Below, piece after piece: positions 1 through 9,100 of a stretch of 64,000 nt of DNA (its first letter is position 1; each line of letters opens with the position of its first letter). Origin of the DNA: Actinomycetes bacterium. GTDB lineage: Bacteria > Actinomycetota > Acidimicrobiia > Acidimicrobiales > Palsa-688. The DNA lies in assembly GCA_021850325.1 (NCBI GenBank), contig JAJZMF010000027.1, positions 62,001 through 126,000 of the forward strand, read 5' to 3'. The translations under genes and the position numbers were made by a program. A model generated the notes under the pieces. That model saw nothing but the letters and a program-made list of their open reading frames with translations, searched no databases and had not been told where the DNA came from.

Positions 1-962
1 GCCAGGGCAACGGAGCCGTCGGTGAACTCCAGGTTCATCCATGCTGCAGCACCGGGAGCGTGCTTGACCACGTTGGTCAGTGCCTCCTGGGCCACCCGGT
101 AGAGGGCAAGGCCGACGTCGGGACCGACCTGCCTGGGCCGCCCGTCCACCGCCAACGTCGCACCCCGGTCCCTGGCGAGCGCAGCCAGTGCCGTCTCCAG
201 CGAAGGCGAGTCCTCCCGCAGTGCCCGCACCGCCCCGCGGGCCTCGTCGAGGCCGTCCCTCACCAACCGCTTGACCATGTCCAGCTGCTCGCGTGCGTCG
301 CCCCCCGTGGCCACCACGGTGTCGAGCACCTCCAACTGGAGGGAAAGGGCCGACAGGGTGTGGGCGAGGACGTCGTGCAGCTCGCGGGCGAGATGGTTAC
401 GGCCGGCGAGGAGCTCGGCGCGCGCCTTCTCGGCATCGGCGCGGGCTTCGCTGACCTGGACCTCCACCTCCCGGGCCGCCGCCTGGACGGACTGGCGCCG
501 GCTGAACCCCATCGCCCCACCCGCCAGTACGGCCGCGGCGGCCGCCCCCAGGTACGCGTCCGGACGGCCCGTCAGCGCCGAGGCGACCGCCACCGCCGCC
601 GGGCCGCTGAGCGCCACCCACACGGCCGACCGCGGCTCCCAGGCCACCGTCGCCCCCAGCGCCGCCACGCCCACGAAAACCAGCCCGAGCGGGGAGAAAA
701 CAGTGAGGGCACCGCCGGCGAGGCCGAAGGTGACGGTGCAGACAGCCGAAACCGCGGGGACGTCGCGGCCCCGGCTCACCAACCAGCCGGCCCATCCGGC
801 AGTGGAGGCGACCAGGAGCGCCAGCACCACCAGGTGGTGGCCGGCAAGGCCCGGCTGGGCCTGGGTGGACACGCCGTAGACGAGCGCGCCCAGCGACGCC
901 ACATTGAGCCCCAGCGCCAAGGGATGGCGCACACCCGTCGCAGGATCGGTCAGCGCGGTCAC
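1..962 (-). CDS. NarL-type sensor histidine kinase, C-terminus beyond window edge
   Basis: Membrane sensor kinase of the NarL/DesK class that would phosphorylate a LuxR-type response regulator. The start is taken as GTG at 962; TTG codons at 965 and 971 are in-frame alternatives. About 150 residues of hydrophobic segments are followed by an Ala/Glu-rich helical linker and a HisKA_3 dimerisation box (ARELHDVLAHTLS, phospho-accepting His196). The ATPase N-box EALTNVVKHA lies near residue 293, and the protein runs off the left edge about 25 residues later, so the rest of the ATPase domain is not seen. The stop of the preceding membrane-protein gene is nine bases upstream in the same frame, so the two are almost certainly co-transcribed. 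The partner regulator is presumably just outside the window (inference). Confidence 0.88.
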   Translation of the reverse strand, partial: MTALTDPATGVRHPLALGLNVASLGALVYGVSTQAQPGLAGHHLVVLALLVASTAGWAGWLVSRGRDVPAVSAVCTVTFGLAGGALTVFSPLGLVFVGVAALGATVAWEPRSAVWVALSGPAAVAVASALTGRPDAYLGAAAAAVLAGGAMGFSRRQSVQAAAREVEVQVSEARADAEKARAELLAGRNHLARELHDVLAHTLSALSLQLEVLDTVVATGGDAREQLDMVKRLVRDGLDEARGAVRALREDSPSLETALAALARDRGATLAVDGRPRQVGPDVGLALYRVAQEALTNVVKHAPGAAAWMNLEFTDGSVAL

Positions 963-971
963 CAAAGCCAA

Positions 972-1487
972 TCATGCCTGCTGGCCGCCGGCAGCGGCGG
1001 GTGCCAGCACATAGCCCCGGTAGGCCACCACGCCGGTGCGGACAAGGGCCTCGCCGATGGCCATCAGCACCAGCGCCGCCGTCCATGCCGCAGTGGAGGT
1101 TATGGAATGGGAGGCAGAGAAGCTGGCGATGTGGCTTGCACCACCATGGGTGGCGTAGAGCTGGAAGGCGAACCGGGCCCCCACCCCGACGACCCAGAAG
1201 GTGGCAGCGGCCGTGCCCGCCCTGGACAACGGGTGCCCGTCGGGGCCCGTTGTGACCTTGGTGTAGGCACCGGCCAGTGCGCCGAGGGCAACGCCCGCAC
1301 CCAGGCAGAGGGCCACGAGGAGCAGGTCGTTGCCGGCCGTGGGCACACCCCTCAGGTAGGTCACCGCCGCCCAAGCGCACAGGGCCACCGGGAGGAGCAG
1401 GAGCCGCAGGCTGAGCCGGCGGTCCCGGACCTGCAGGAACACGATGCCGATGAGCGCCAGGTCGATGGTCCAGTCCGTCGTGGTCAT
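972..1487 (-). CDS. small integral membrane protein (CcdC-like)
   Basis: A 171-residue protein made almost entirely of about five hydrophobic segments with short Arg-rich loops, the most obvious spanning residues 28-44, 54-75 and 145-165. Membrane proteins of this size and layout are often encoded directly upstream of NarL-type kinases in actinobacteria, and I place it with the CcdC/DUF1453-like group on that basis only. It ends nine bases before the kinase start in the same reading frame, so a single stop codon separates the two proteins. It could be an accessory sensor subunit for the kinase. No catalytic motif is visible and the function is unknown. Confidence 0.65.
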   Translation of the reverse strand: MTTTDWTIDLALIGIVFLQVRDRRLSLRLLLLPVALCAWAAVTYLRGVPTAGNDLLLVALCLGAGVALGALAGAYTKVTTGPDGHPLSRAGTAAATFWVVGVGARFAFQLYATHGGASHIASFSASHSITSTAAWTAALVLMAIGEALVRTGVVAYRGYVLAPAAAGGQQA

Positions 1488-1526
1488 AGGCTCATCGTCC
1501 GGCCGCCGGGCCGTCGTGTCGTCAGC

Positions 1527-2477
1527 TCACGGGTGGGTTGCGGGTGTAGCAGGCGGGTGGAGACGTCCACCCGGGCCGGGCGTCACAGCCGGCCCGGCGC
1601 CCTGGGGCCGCCCGCCTCCGGTCGGCAGCCCCTGCAACGCGACGCGCTCTTCGCCCGCGTACAACTTGAAACGGCCCGGCCGGAGGAACCCGACCAGGGT
1701 CAGGCCGAACTCCCGGGCCAGGTCCACCGCGAGGCTGCTCGGCGCGGAGACCGAGCACAGCGCCGCCGCGCCGGCCGACACGGCCTTCTGTACGAGCTCG
1801 AAGCTGGCGCGCCCGCTCACCACCAGCACGTGGCCCTCCAGAGGGAGCCTGCCCTGCATGAGCGCCCAGCCGACCACTTTGTCCATGGCGTTGTGCCGCC
1901 CGACGTCCTCCCGGGAGGCCACCAACCGGCCCTCCGAGGTGAACAGCCCGGTTGCATGGAGGCCCCCGGTGCTGTCGAAGAGCCGCTGGGCGCTCCTCAG
2001 CTGGCCGGGGAGCGAACGCAGTACCTCAGGCCTGAGCTCGGGGCCGGGGGCGGGAGGGCCCAACCCCCGCCCCCGCAGCGCGTCGAGGCTGGCCTTGCCG
2101 CACACACCACAGGCGCTCGTAATGGAGAAGTGCCGCTCCAGCAGGGCCAGGTCCTGCGTCCTCGCACCCCGGACCTCGACATTGACGATGTTGTAGCGCT
2201 GTTGTTCGCCCACTCCGGGGTCGGTGCAGTAGCTGACCGCCCTCAACTGGCTGCGCTCCCGGATGATGCCCTCGCTGTAGAGGAAGCCCGCTGCCAGTTC
2301 GAAGTCGGCCCCGGGGGTGCGCATGGTCACCGCAACCGGGGCCCGCCGCTCGCCCGTCACGAGGCGGATCTCCATCGGTTCCTCGGTCGCCAAGGTGTCC
2401 TCGCCACGATGGACAGCCTCGTCGAGCACCTCCCAGGCCGCGGTGCGCACCGTCGGCCCCGGGCGCACGGGGCCCAC
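1527..2477 (-). CDS. fdhD: formate dehydrogenase accessory sulfurtransferase FdhD
   Basis: FdhD passes sulfur from a cysteine desulfurase to the bis-MGD molybdenum cofactor before insertion into formate dehydrogenase; without the sulfido ligand the enzyme is inactive. The 316-residue protein carries the diagnostic CGVCG loop (Cys123 and Cys126) and the family blocks ELAAGFLYSEGII and REDVGRHNAMDKVVGW. It starts at a GTG two bases after the stop of the oxidoreductase gene, so enzyme and maturation factor form one operon. The last 40 residues or so are Gly/Pro-rich and not conserved, a longer tail than usual. Confidence 0.95.
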   Translation of the reverse strand: MGPVRPGPTVRTAAWEVLDEAVHRGEDTLATEEPMEIRLVTGERRAPVAVTMRTPGADFELAAGFLYSEGIIRERSQLRAVSYCTDPGVGEQQRYNIVNVEVRGARTQDLALLERHFSITSACGVCGKASLDALRGRGLGPPAPGPELRPEVLRSLPGQLRSAQRLFDSTGGLHATGLFTSEGRLVASREDVGRHNAMDKVVGWALMQGRLPLEGHVLVVSGRASFELVQKAVSAGAAALCSVSAPSSLAVDLAREFGLTLVGFLRPGRFKLYAGEERVALQGLPTGGGRPQGAGPAVTPGPGGRLHPPATPATHP

Positions 2478-2479
2478 TC

Positions 2480-4738
2480 CTAGGCCCTCCCCGGCCCCGG
2501 CCCGGTGCTTGCCGGCACAACATCGATGAAGACGGCCGTCGTGTAGTCGGGGATCCCCGAGCCGCTCGAGCGGCGGTGGGCCCCCAGGAGCACGTTCCCC
2601 TCCGGCCAGTGCACCTGCACGGTGCCCCGGGCGACGGGTGCCAACTGGGCCTCACCTTCGAGCGAGCCGTGCTCGTTGCGCAGGACGAGACGGCTCCCCG
2701 GCGCAGCTCCCAGGGCAGCGGCGTCCAGGTGGTTGAGCATCACAGAGGACCGGGTGGCACCGGTGTGGCCGTCCCTGTCGCCCTGCACCATGCTGTTGAA
2801 CTGTTTGCCCCTCCTGGCGGCAACCAGGAAAGCTCCCTCCGGCACGGCCTGCTCGGGCACGTCCACCACGGCGAAACGGGCGCGCCCGTCCGGCGTCGGG
2901 AACTTCCACCCTGCGCACAGGGTGGCCCCTCCGTACTGGAACTGGTCGCCCTCCCGCTCCAAGGTGCCCATGAGCTCGTAGTTGGGCACCACCCGGGCGA
3001 TCTCGCGGCGGATGGCGGCGGTGCCGTCGAAGGCGAGGTGGGGAGCCCTGTCCGGACGGGCCAATGAAGCGAGAGCGGCGAAGACCTCCCACTCGGCCCT
3101 GGCTTCTCCGATCCGGGGACCGGGGACCTCGGGGCTGAAGATGACCCGGCGCTCGGTCGACGTCTGGGTTACCCCACCTCTCATCTCGTAACGCGTCTGG
3201 ACCGGCAGCAGTACGACCGTCCCTGCTCCGGGCACCAGCATCTGGGAGGAGGGGACGATGTCCAGGTGCACCCGCAACGGCAGCCGGCCGAGGGCCTCCC
3301 GGACGTACGCGGGGTCCGGGAGCACCTCGAGGAAGTTGCCTCCCGAGGCGACGAGAGCGTCCAGGCGCCCCTCGTGCGCCGCGTCGACCATCTCGGGCGC
3401 CGTGAGCCCGGGGGACGCAGGGACCGGGAAGCCCCACAGTTCGCTGAGGTGCGCTGCGTTGGCCTCATCGACCGCCACGCCACCGGGGAAGGCGGTGGCA
3501 TAGGCGCCCATCTCCGCCCCTCCCTGTACCCCGGAGTGCCCGCGGACAGGCATGAGCCCGCAGTGCGGCCGGCCCACGAACCCCCGGGCCAGGCCGAGGT
3601 TGACCACCGCCCGTACCGCATCCTCGCCATGGCTGGTCTGGGTGACCCCCATGCTCCACACGAGCACCCCGGTGCGGGCCCGGCCGAGCATCCGCCCGAG
3701 TGCCTGCATCTCCTGGCGGTTGGAACCGGAAGCCGCCTCGAGCGCCTCCCAGCCCTGGTCGGCCAGGCTCCGCGCCAGCTCGTCAAAGCCGGTGGTGTGG
3801 CCGTCCACGAACTCGCGGTCCACCCAGCCTTCGGAGATCATGTGCTTGAGCACCCCGTTGAGGAAGGCGATATCACCGCCCACCTTCACCTCGAAGAACC
3901 GGTCGGTCACCTTGGTCCCGAACACGGCGCTCTCCAGGTTCGACGGCACCCAGTACCGCTCCATAGCGGGCTCCCGGTAGGTGTTGACCACCGCCACCTG
4001 GGTGCCCGCCTTGCGGGCGTGGTACAGGTACTTCATCATGACCGGCTGGTTCTGGGCCACGTTGGAGCCGATGAAGACCACCAGGTCCGTACCGATCAGG
4101 TCGGTGTAGGAACAGGTGGTGGCGGCCACACCGAGCGCTCCCTTGAGCGCCAGGGTGCTGGGGGCGTGGCACAGCCGCGCCGCGCTGTCGACCGAGTTCG
4201 TGCCCAGGGCGCGTGCCGCCTTCTGTGCCACGTAGTAGTTCTCGTTCGGCTCGCCCCGGCTGGTCAGGTAGAAGGCCAGGCGCTCCGGCGGGGACGCGGC
4301 CAGGCGGGAAGCCACCAGTCCGAGCGCCTCGTCCCAACTGGTCCGCCTGAAGCCGGCTTCACCCTGCTGGCGGACCATGGGGAAGGGGAGACGGCCCAAC
4401 TTGTGCAGCTGGCGTGGTGGCATACCCTCGAGCCGGGAGACGTCCTCCAGCAGCGAGGTGTCCATCGCCGGCGCCGTGTTGAGCCTCAGCAGGCGGAGCC
4501 TGACGTTGCACAGGTGGACCTGGTCCAGGGTCCAGTCCTGCATACCCGTGGTACCGAGGGCGCACCCGTCGCAGGTGCCATGGTTGAGGATCCGCCACGC
4601 GTAGGCCAGGTTGTCCCGGTTGTCGACCAGAGCGTCCAGGATCGACTGGAGGTTGTTGGGCCGCGCCTGGCCCAAACCGAACGGTTTGAGCGATACCCAG
4701 TGGGCGGGGTCCAGTCGCTTCTCACGCCGCTTCGCCAT
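2480..4738 (-). CDS. FdhF/YdeP-family molybdopterin oxidoreductase (formate dehydrogenase-like)
   Basis: A 752-residue cytoplasmic molybdoenzyme of the FdhF/YdeP group, formate dehydrogenase alpha-like. The N-terminus has a reduced iron-sulfur signature, CDGC (Cys56, Cys59) and a further Cys77. Molybdopterin-binding blocks follow, and SAARLCHAPS puts Cys190 at the expected molybdenum-ligand position. The C-terminal MGD-binding beta-barrel starts near residue 640, with RRGKQFNSM and SSVMLNHLDA. No signal peptide is present. No NuoE/NuoF-like or membrane subunits lie nearby, so the electron acceptor is unknown. Members of this family are also linked to acid tolerance or to other substrates, so formate as substrate is an inference strengthened by the adjacent fdhD. 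It forms an operon with DUF6457 upstream and fdhD downstream. Confidence 0.9.
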   Translation of the reverse strand: MAKRREKRLDPAHWVSLKPFGLGQARPNNLQSILDALVDNRDNLAYAWRILNHGTCDGCALGTTGMQDWTLDQVHLCNVRLRLLRLNTAPAMDTSLLEDVSRLEGMPPRQLHKLGRLPFPMVRQQGEAGFRRTSWDEALGLVASRLAASPPERLAFYLTSRGEPNENYYVAQKAARALGTNSVDSAARLCHAPSTLALKGALGVAATTCSYTDLIGTDLVVFIGSNVAQNQPVMMKYLYHARKAGTQVAVVNTYREPAMERYWVPSNLESAVFGTKVTDRFFEVKVGGDIAFLNGVLKHMISEGWVDREFVDGHTTGFDELARSLADQGWEALEAASGSNRQEMQALGRMLGRARTGVLVWSMGVTQTSHGEDAVRAVVNLGLARGFVGRPHCGLMPVRGHSGVQGGAEMGAYATAFPGGVAVDEANAAHLSELWGFPVPASPGLTAPEMVDAAHEGRLDALVASGGNFLEVLPDPAYVREALGRLPLRVHLDIVPSSQMLVPGAGTVVLLPVQTRYEMRGGVTQTSTERRVIFSPEVPGPRIGEARAEWEVFAALASLARPDRAPHLAFDGTAAIRREIARVVPNYELMGTLEREGDQFQYGGATLCAGWKFPTPDGRARFAVVDVPEQAVPEGAFLVAARRGKQFNSMVQGDRDGHTGATRSSVMLNHLDAAALGAAPGSRLVLRNEHGSLEGEAQLAPVARGTVQVHWPEGNVLLGAHRRSSGSGIPDYTTAVFIDVVPASTGPGPGRA

Positions 4739-4747
4739 GGAGGCCCC

Positions 4748-4972
4748 TCAGTCTGCCGGTCCGGGCATGGCCAGGCGCCGGGCGACAGCCAGGGCTTCGC
4801 CCGCAGGACGGCCGGCACGCGCCGCCACCCAGCAGCAGATGGGCGCAGCCATCCTCTCCGAGGCATTGGCGGCCACCGACGCCAGCGACAGCACGTCGGC
4901 CCGCTCCTGCTCCGACGGGGCGTCGACGCCCAATGCTGCGGAGAACTCCTCTATCCAGGTCGTGGCGTCCAC
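4748..4972 (-). CDS. DUF6457 small protein of the formate dehydrogenase operon
   Basis: A 74-residue soluble protein starting at GTG 4972 (VDATTWIEEFSAALGV) and ending nine bases before the oxidoreductase start. The pattern WIEEF-ALG-x-LSLA-VA-x-ER-AAP is that of the DUF6457 family, short helical proteins commonly encoded beside or fused to molybdopterin-guanine dinucleotide or FdhD genes in actinobacteria. Its role in cofactor delivery is likely but not shown. Longer upstream extensions of this frame lack a ribosome site and run into Gly/Pro-rich sequence, so the short start is preferred. Confidence 0.75.
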   Translation of the reverse strand: MDATTWIEEFSAALGVDAPSEQERADVLSLASVAANASERMAAPICCWVAARAGRPAGEALAVARRLAMPGPAD

Positions 4973-5117
4973 GACCCCGATGCTACAGCGGGCCCCCCCG
5001 CTCAGGGACGGCCCGGACGGCCCAGCGCCTCCACCGTCCCGGGCACCCGAGCCCAACGTCGGTCACCGGTACAACCGACATCGGGCACGGGAACCGCTGG
5101 CCTGGCAGGATCGCAAT

Positions 5118-6074
5118 GTGTTCCCACCGATCGAACCGTACGACTGCGGCCACCTCGACGTCGGTGACGGCCAGTCCGTCTACTGGGAGGCCGTCGGCAC
5201 GCCGGGCGGGATCCCCGCCGTGTGGCTGCACGGCGGCCCCGGCTCCCCTCCCAACGCCGGCACCCGTCGCAGCTTCGACCCGGCCCGCTGGAACGCTGTG
5301 TTCTTCGACCAGCGAGGCTGTGGGCGCAGTCGCCCGCTGGTGTCCGAGCCCGGTGCCGACCTCACAACGAACACCACCGACCACCTCGTCCGCGACATCG
5401 AGCGGCTACGGGTGCACCTGGGCATCGACCGCTGGGTGGTCGTGGGCGGGTCATGGGGGGTGACCCTCGCCCTGGTCTACGCCGAGCGCCACCCCGGACA
5501 GGTGCTGGGGCTCGTCCTCGGGGCCGTGACCTCCGGCCGGCTGCGGGAGACGCAATGGGTCACGCGCGACATGGGCCGGTTGTTCCCCCGGGAGTGGGAC
5601 GAGTTCGTCGGGTTCCTGCCCGAGGACGAGCGGGGGGGCGACCTGGCCGCCGCTTACGCCCGTCGGTTGGCGTCCCCTGACCCGGCGGTGCAGGAGGAGG
5701 CCGCCCTACGGTGGTGCACCTGGGAGGACACCCACATGTCCCTGGCTCCGGGCGCCGGGCCCCGCCTACAGCTGCGCGACCCGCAGTGGCGGTTGGTCTT
5801 CGCCCGGCTGGTCACCCACTACTGGGGCCACGGGTGCTTCCTGCCCGACGGCGAGGTGCTGGCCAACGTCCACCGCATCGCGCAGCTGCCCGCCGTGCTC
5901 GTGCATGGGCGCCACGACGTCTCCGGGCCCCTCGACACCGCATGGGAGCTGCACAAGCGCTGGCCTGCCAGCCGGCTCGTCATCGTGGACGACGCCGGCC
6001 ACTTCGGCGGCAGCATGAACGACGAGCTCGACGCCGCCATCGCAGACATGGCCGACCTGGTCCGTTTACCCTGA
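5118..6074 (+). CDS. pip: prolyl aminopeptidase (alpha/beta hydrolase, S33)
   Basis: Releases N-terminal proline from peptides in the cytoplasm. The 318-residue length is typical. The oxyanion motif HGGPG is at 38-42 and the nucleophile elbow GGSWG at 110-114 with Ser112. The acid is Asp267 (HGRHD) and the catalytic His is 295 (DAGHFGG). FFDQRGCGRS is the family's classic strand-4 block. Translation is placed at GTG 5118, giving VFPPIEPYDCGHLDVGDG, the usual start for the family; upstream codons in this frame overlap the divergent DUF6457 gene. It stands alone between divergent and convergent neighbours. Confidence 0.95.
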   Translation: MFPPIEPYDCGHLDVGDGQSVYWEAVGTPGGIPAVWLHGGPGSPPNAGTRRSFDPARWNAVFFDQRGCGRSRPLVSEPGADLTTNTTDHLVRDIERLRVHLGIDRWVVVGGSWGVTLALVYAERHPGQVLGLVLGAVTSGRLRETQWVTRDMGRLFPREWDEFVGFLPEDERGGDLAAAYARRLASPDPAVQEEAALRWCTWEDTHMSLAPGAGPRLQLRDPQWRLVFARLVTHYWGHGCFLPDGEVLANVHRIAQLPAVLVHGRHDVSGPLDTAWELHKRWPASRLVIVDDAGHFGGSMNDELDAAIADMADLVRLP

Positions 6075-6166
6075 CCACGGGTCGGTAGCAGGCCCTCCGC
6101 GGCGAGCGGCTCACCGGAGGGTGGCCCGACGGCCCGCCTGGTCGAGATGACGGTCTCCTTGGCCCA

Positions 6167-9100
6167 CTACCTACTGGCACCAGGTAGAGGAGCGGGCACG
6201 GTGGGCGCGGTCTCCCGCGCCGGCCCGGGAACCCCGAGTATGCAGGCGGTGACCCGTTCGGCGAGGGGGGTCAGCTCCGGCAGGTCGGCGAACGCCTCGG
6301 TGACCATGCTGACGGGCAGGGGTTCGCGCCGGAGGGTAGGCGTGATGTCGGACAGGAGGACATAGGGCCTGCGGTGCTGGCGGCGGCGGTGCGCGTCGAG
6401 GGTGGGAGCGACGAGGGTGAGCCAACGTTCGGCTACCAGGTACGGGTCGACCGCGGTGTCAGCGCCCCGGGGCTGGGCCAGGTCTGCGAGGCTGTGAAGT
6501 ACCCGTGCGCCGTGCTCGTCGGCGGCCTGGCGGGCGGCCAGGGCCCACGACTGCAGCACTGTCCGCATCTGCTGCAGGGCACGCTGCATCCGCTGGGGTA
6601 AGGCGCGGAACTCTTGACGCGAGGCTGCTTCGAGGGCTCGCTCGAGCAGGTCGGCTGCGTCGGGGTCGAAGGTGGCACCGGGCGGGCCCGACGACAGCTC
6701 ATGGCGGAGGCGGGCGCAGATGGAGCCGAGGTCGCCGGCGGTGTGCTGCAGGTGAGGCCCGTCGAGGAAGTGCCAGCGAGGGGCGCCGTCAGAGCTGCCG
6801 GCCACGGCAAGGAAGGCCCACGGCTGGTGGGTGCGAAGGAGGCTGACGCGGGCAATGACCCGGTGGGGGGTCTGGCGCAGACGTTCGTAGACCTCGGGCG
6901 CGAGGAGCGGGTCGTTGCCCCCGACGAGCCTACGGACAGGGTCGAGGGCGTCGCGGATGCCGTCCCACTGCTCGGCGCCGGGCTGCTCGGCCTCGGCGAT
7001 CTTGTCCTCCACGTTCACGATCCGCTCGGCATCGGTTTCGCCGGTGAGGTCGGGGATAGGCAGGTTGGAGCCGAGCAGCCGGGCGTTCTCGTCGGAGCGC
7101 TGGGCCAGGAGCTCGTTGGCGCGGGTGGCGAAGGCGGGCCCGTCCTTGGGCCAGAGCACTTCGATCCGGTCGTGCGGGCTGTCCATGCGGTCGACCCGCC
7201 CCACGCGCTGCTCGGCCACCCGTAGAGTGGTGGGCAGGTCCAGGTGGACCACCGCGGCGGCGCCTTGGAGGTTGAGGCCTTCGTTCAGGGCATCGGAGCA
7301 CAGCGCGACGGCCTGTCCGGTGGCGGTCCGGCGGAACATCGTCTCGACGCGCTGCCTGCCGGCCTGGTCGCTGCCCGTGGCCACCACCGGGTCGAGCCCC
7401 CGCTCATGCAGGTGGCCGGCCAGCGCCGCCAGCGTGATGGGGTGCTGGTCGAAGGCGAGGACCCGTTCTCGCCGGGTTGCCAGGTCAATGATCACCGCTG
7501 CCTTGGCCCTCTCCCGAGCTGGGGAGATCCCCGAGACCAGTTCGAGGATGGCGCGGTAACGGCTCTGTTCGGCGTGGCATTCCTCCGCCCATCGCCCGGG
7601 GTCGGTGAGCCAGTCCGGGGCGGGGCAGGCGATGTCCATCTCCGGTGGCCCCTGGGTGGCGAGCTCGTCCAGCCTGGCGATGACGTTGCCGGTTGGTGCG
7701 GGCTTGGCCTTCCCGCCGAGCCCGTAGCGGCCGACGGCGGCGGCGGTGCCCTCGAGGTGCTCGACGAGGGCGGCACGAGAGGAACGCAGGGCGGCCAGGA
7801 CCTGGTGGAGGGCGAGGCCGTGGGTGGAGCGCAGGCGGAACGCCAGCCAGCGTTCGTCGCTGTACTCGGAGCGGAGCGCAAGCGGCACGCTGACCCGCCT
7901 CTCGAGGCGGGCAATACCCGAGAGGCCGGCAGCCGCTTGGCGGACAAGGGTGGCAGCCTCCTCGTCGCCGGCGGTCTCGCCGGTCGGATAGGTACGGGCG
8001 TCGTGGGCGGGGTAGCGGCAGACGCGGCCGCTCTCGGGGTGGGTGTAGGAGCCGGGGTCGCGCTCCACCAGGTCGTTCAGCTGGCTCTTGGTCCGCCGCA
8101 CGGTGAACCGGGCTATCTCGGTTCGGAGAACGTCGAGTTGCTGGCCGGACAGGACCTGGTCGGAGCCACGACGGGCGGCCAGTTGGGAGAGGGTGGCCAG
8201 GGTGGAGTCGTCGAAGTTGTCGGCCCCGAGGAGGCTCACGAGGGCAAGGAGGTCGCCGGGCCCGCGGTTGATGGGGGTGGCAGTGAAGAGCAGTACGTGG
8301 TCGGCCCGGCTGCGGCGCAGCTGCTGTGTGCGGTTTGCCTCCCGGTTCAAGAAGTTGTGGGCCTCGTCGACGGCGAGGATCTGGGCTCTGGCGACGGCCT
8401 CCTCTTCCATCCTGGGCCCGTCCGCTCGGGTGCGGCTCAACATCCCGTGTGAGGCGATGTCGAGGCTGAGGCCGCAGGCGAACGCCTCCCGCTTCCAGGT
8501 GGCGGTGATGGCCGGCGGTGACACCAGGACGCACAGGTCCCGCCGTACACGGCCGCTCGACCACAGTCGGTCCCGTAGAGCTCTGACCAGATGGGCGCCC
8601 ATCCGGGTCTTGCCCGAGCCGGTGGCGTCCGCGACCAGAACGCTGCCCACGTCCTTGGTGACCCAGAGAGCCTGGGCGATCCCGGCCCGCTGCGACGGCC
8701 AGAGCGCCCCCGCCTCGGTGGGCAGGGCCCCCAGGTAGCGCTCGGCCCATTCTCCCTCCAGCAGCTCGGCACATGCCCGGGCCAGTGCCTCGCGCCAGCC
8801 GACCACCTGAAGAAGACCTTCGAGCAGCTCCCGTAGCTCGGCCGTCCAGTCGGTGGCAGCGGACCACAGGTTCTCGGCGATGCCCACCAGCTCGTCATAG
8901 CGGTGGCGGTCGCGCTCGGCTTCGAAGCGGGCGTTGACCTCCACCTGGTCGGAAAGGCCCGCTGCCGTGAAGTTGCTGGACCCAAGTGTGGCGGCGTTGG
9001 CGCCGACGTAGATCTTGGCGTGGAGACGGCTTGTGCCGTGGAGGAAACGGGCGCTGAGCTGCCCGCGGTCGATGGCCTCCAGGACCTGGACTATGCGAGC

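Noticed and set aside
60-2483. Long plus-strand open frame opposite the sensor kinase, CcdC-like and FdhD genes
   Set aside because: Arg/Gly/Pro/His-rich shadow of GC-rich genes on the other strand; no family, ribosome site or domain.
3266-5167. Long plus-strand open frame opposite the molybdoenzyme
   Set aside because: Antisense shadow; the minus strand encodes a clear oxidoreductase.
6075-6166. Possible hairpin between pip and the helicase
   Set aside because: Stem with mismatches and a long loop, no T-tract.
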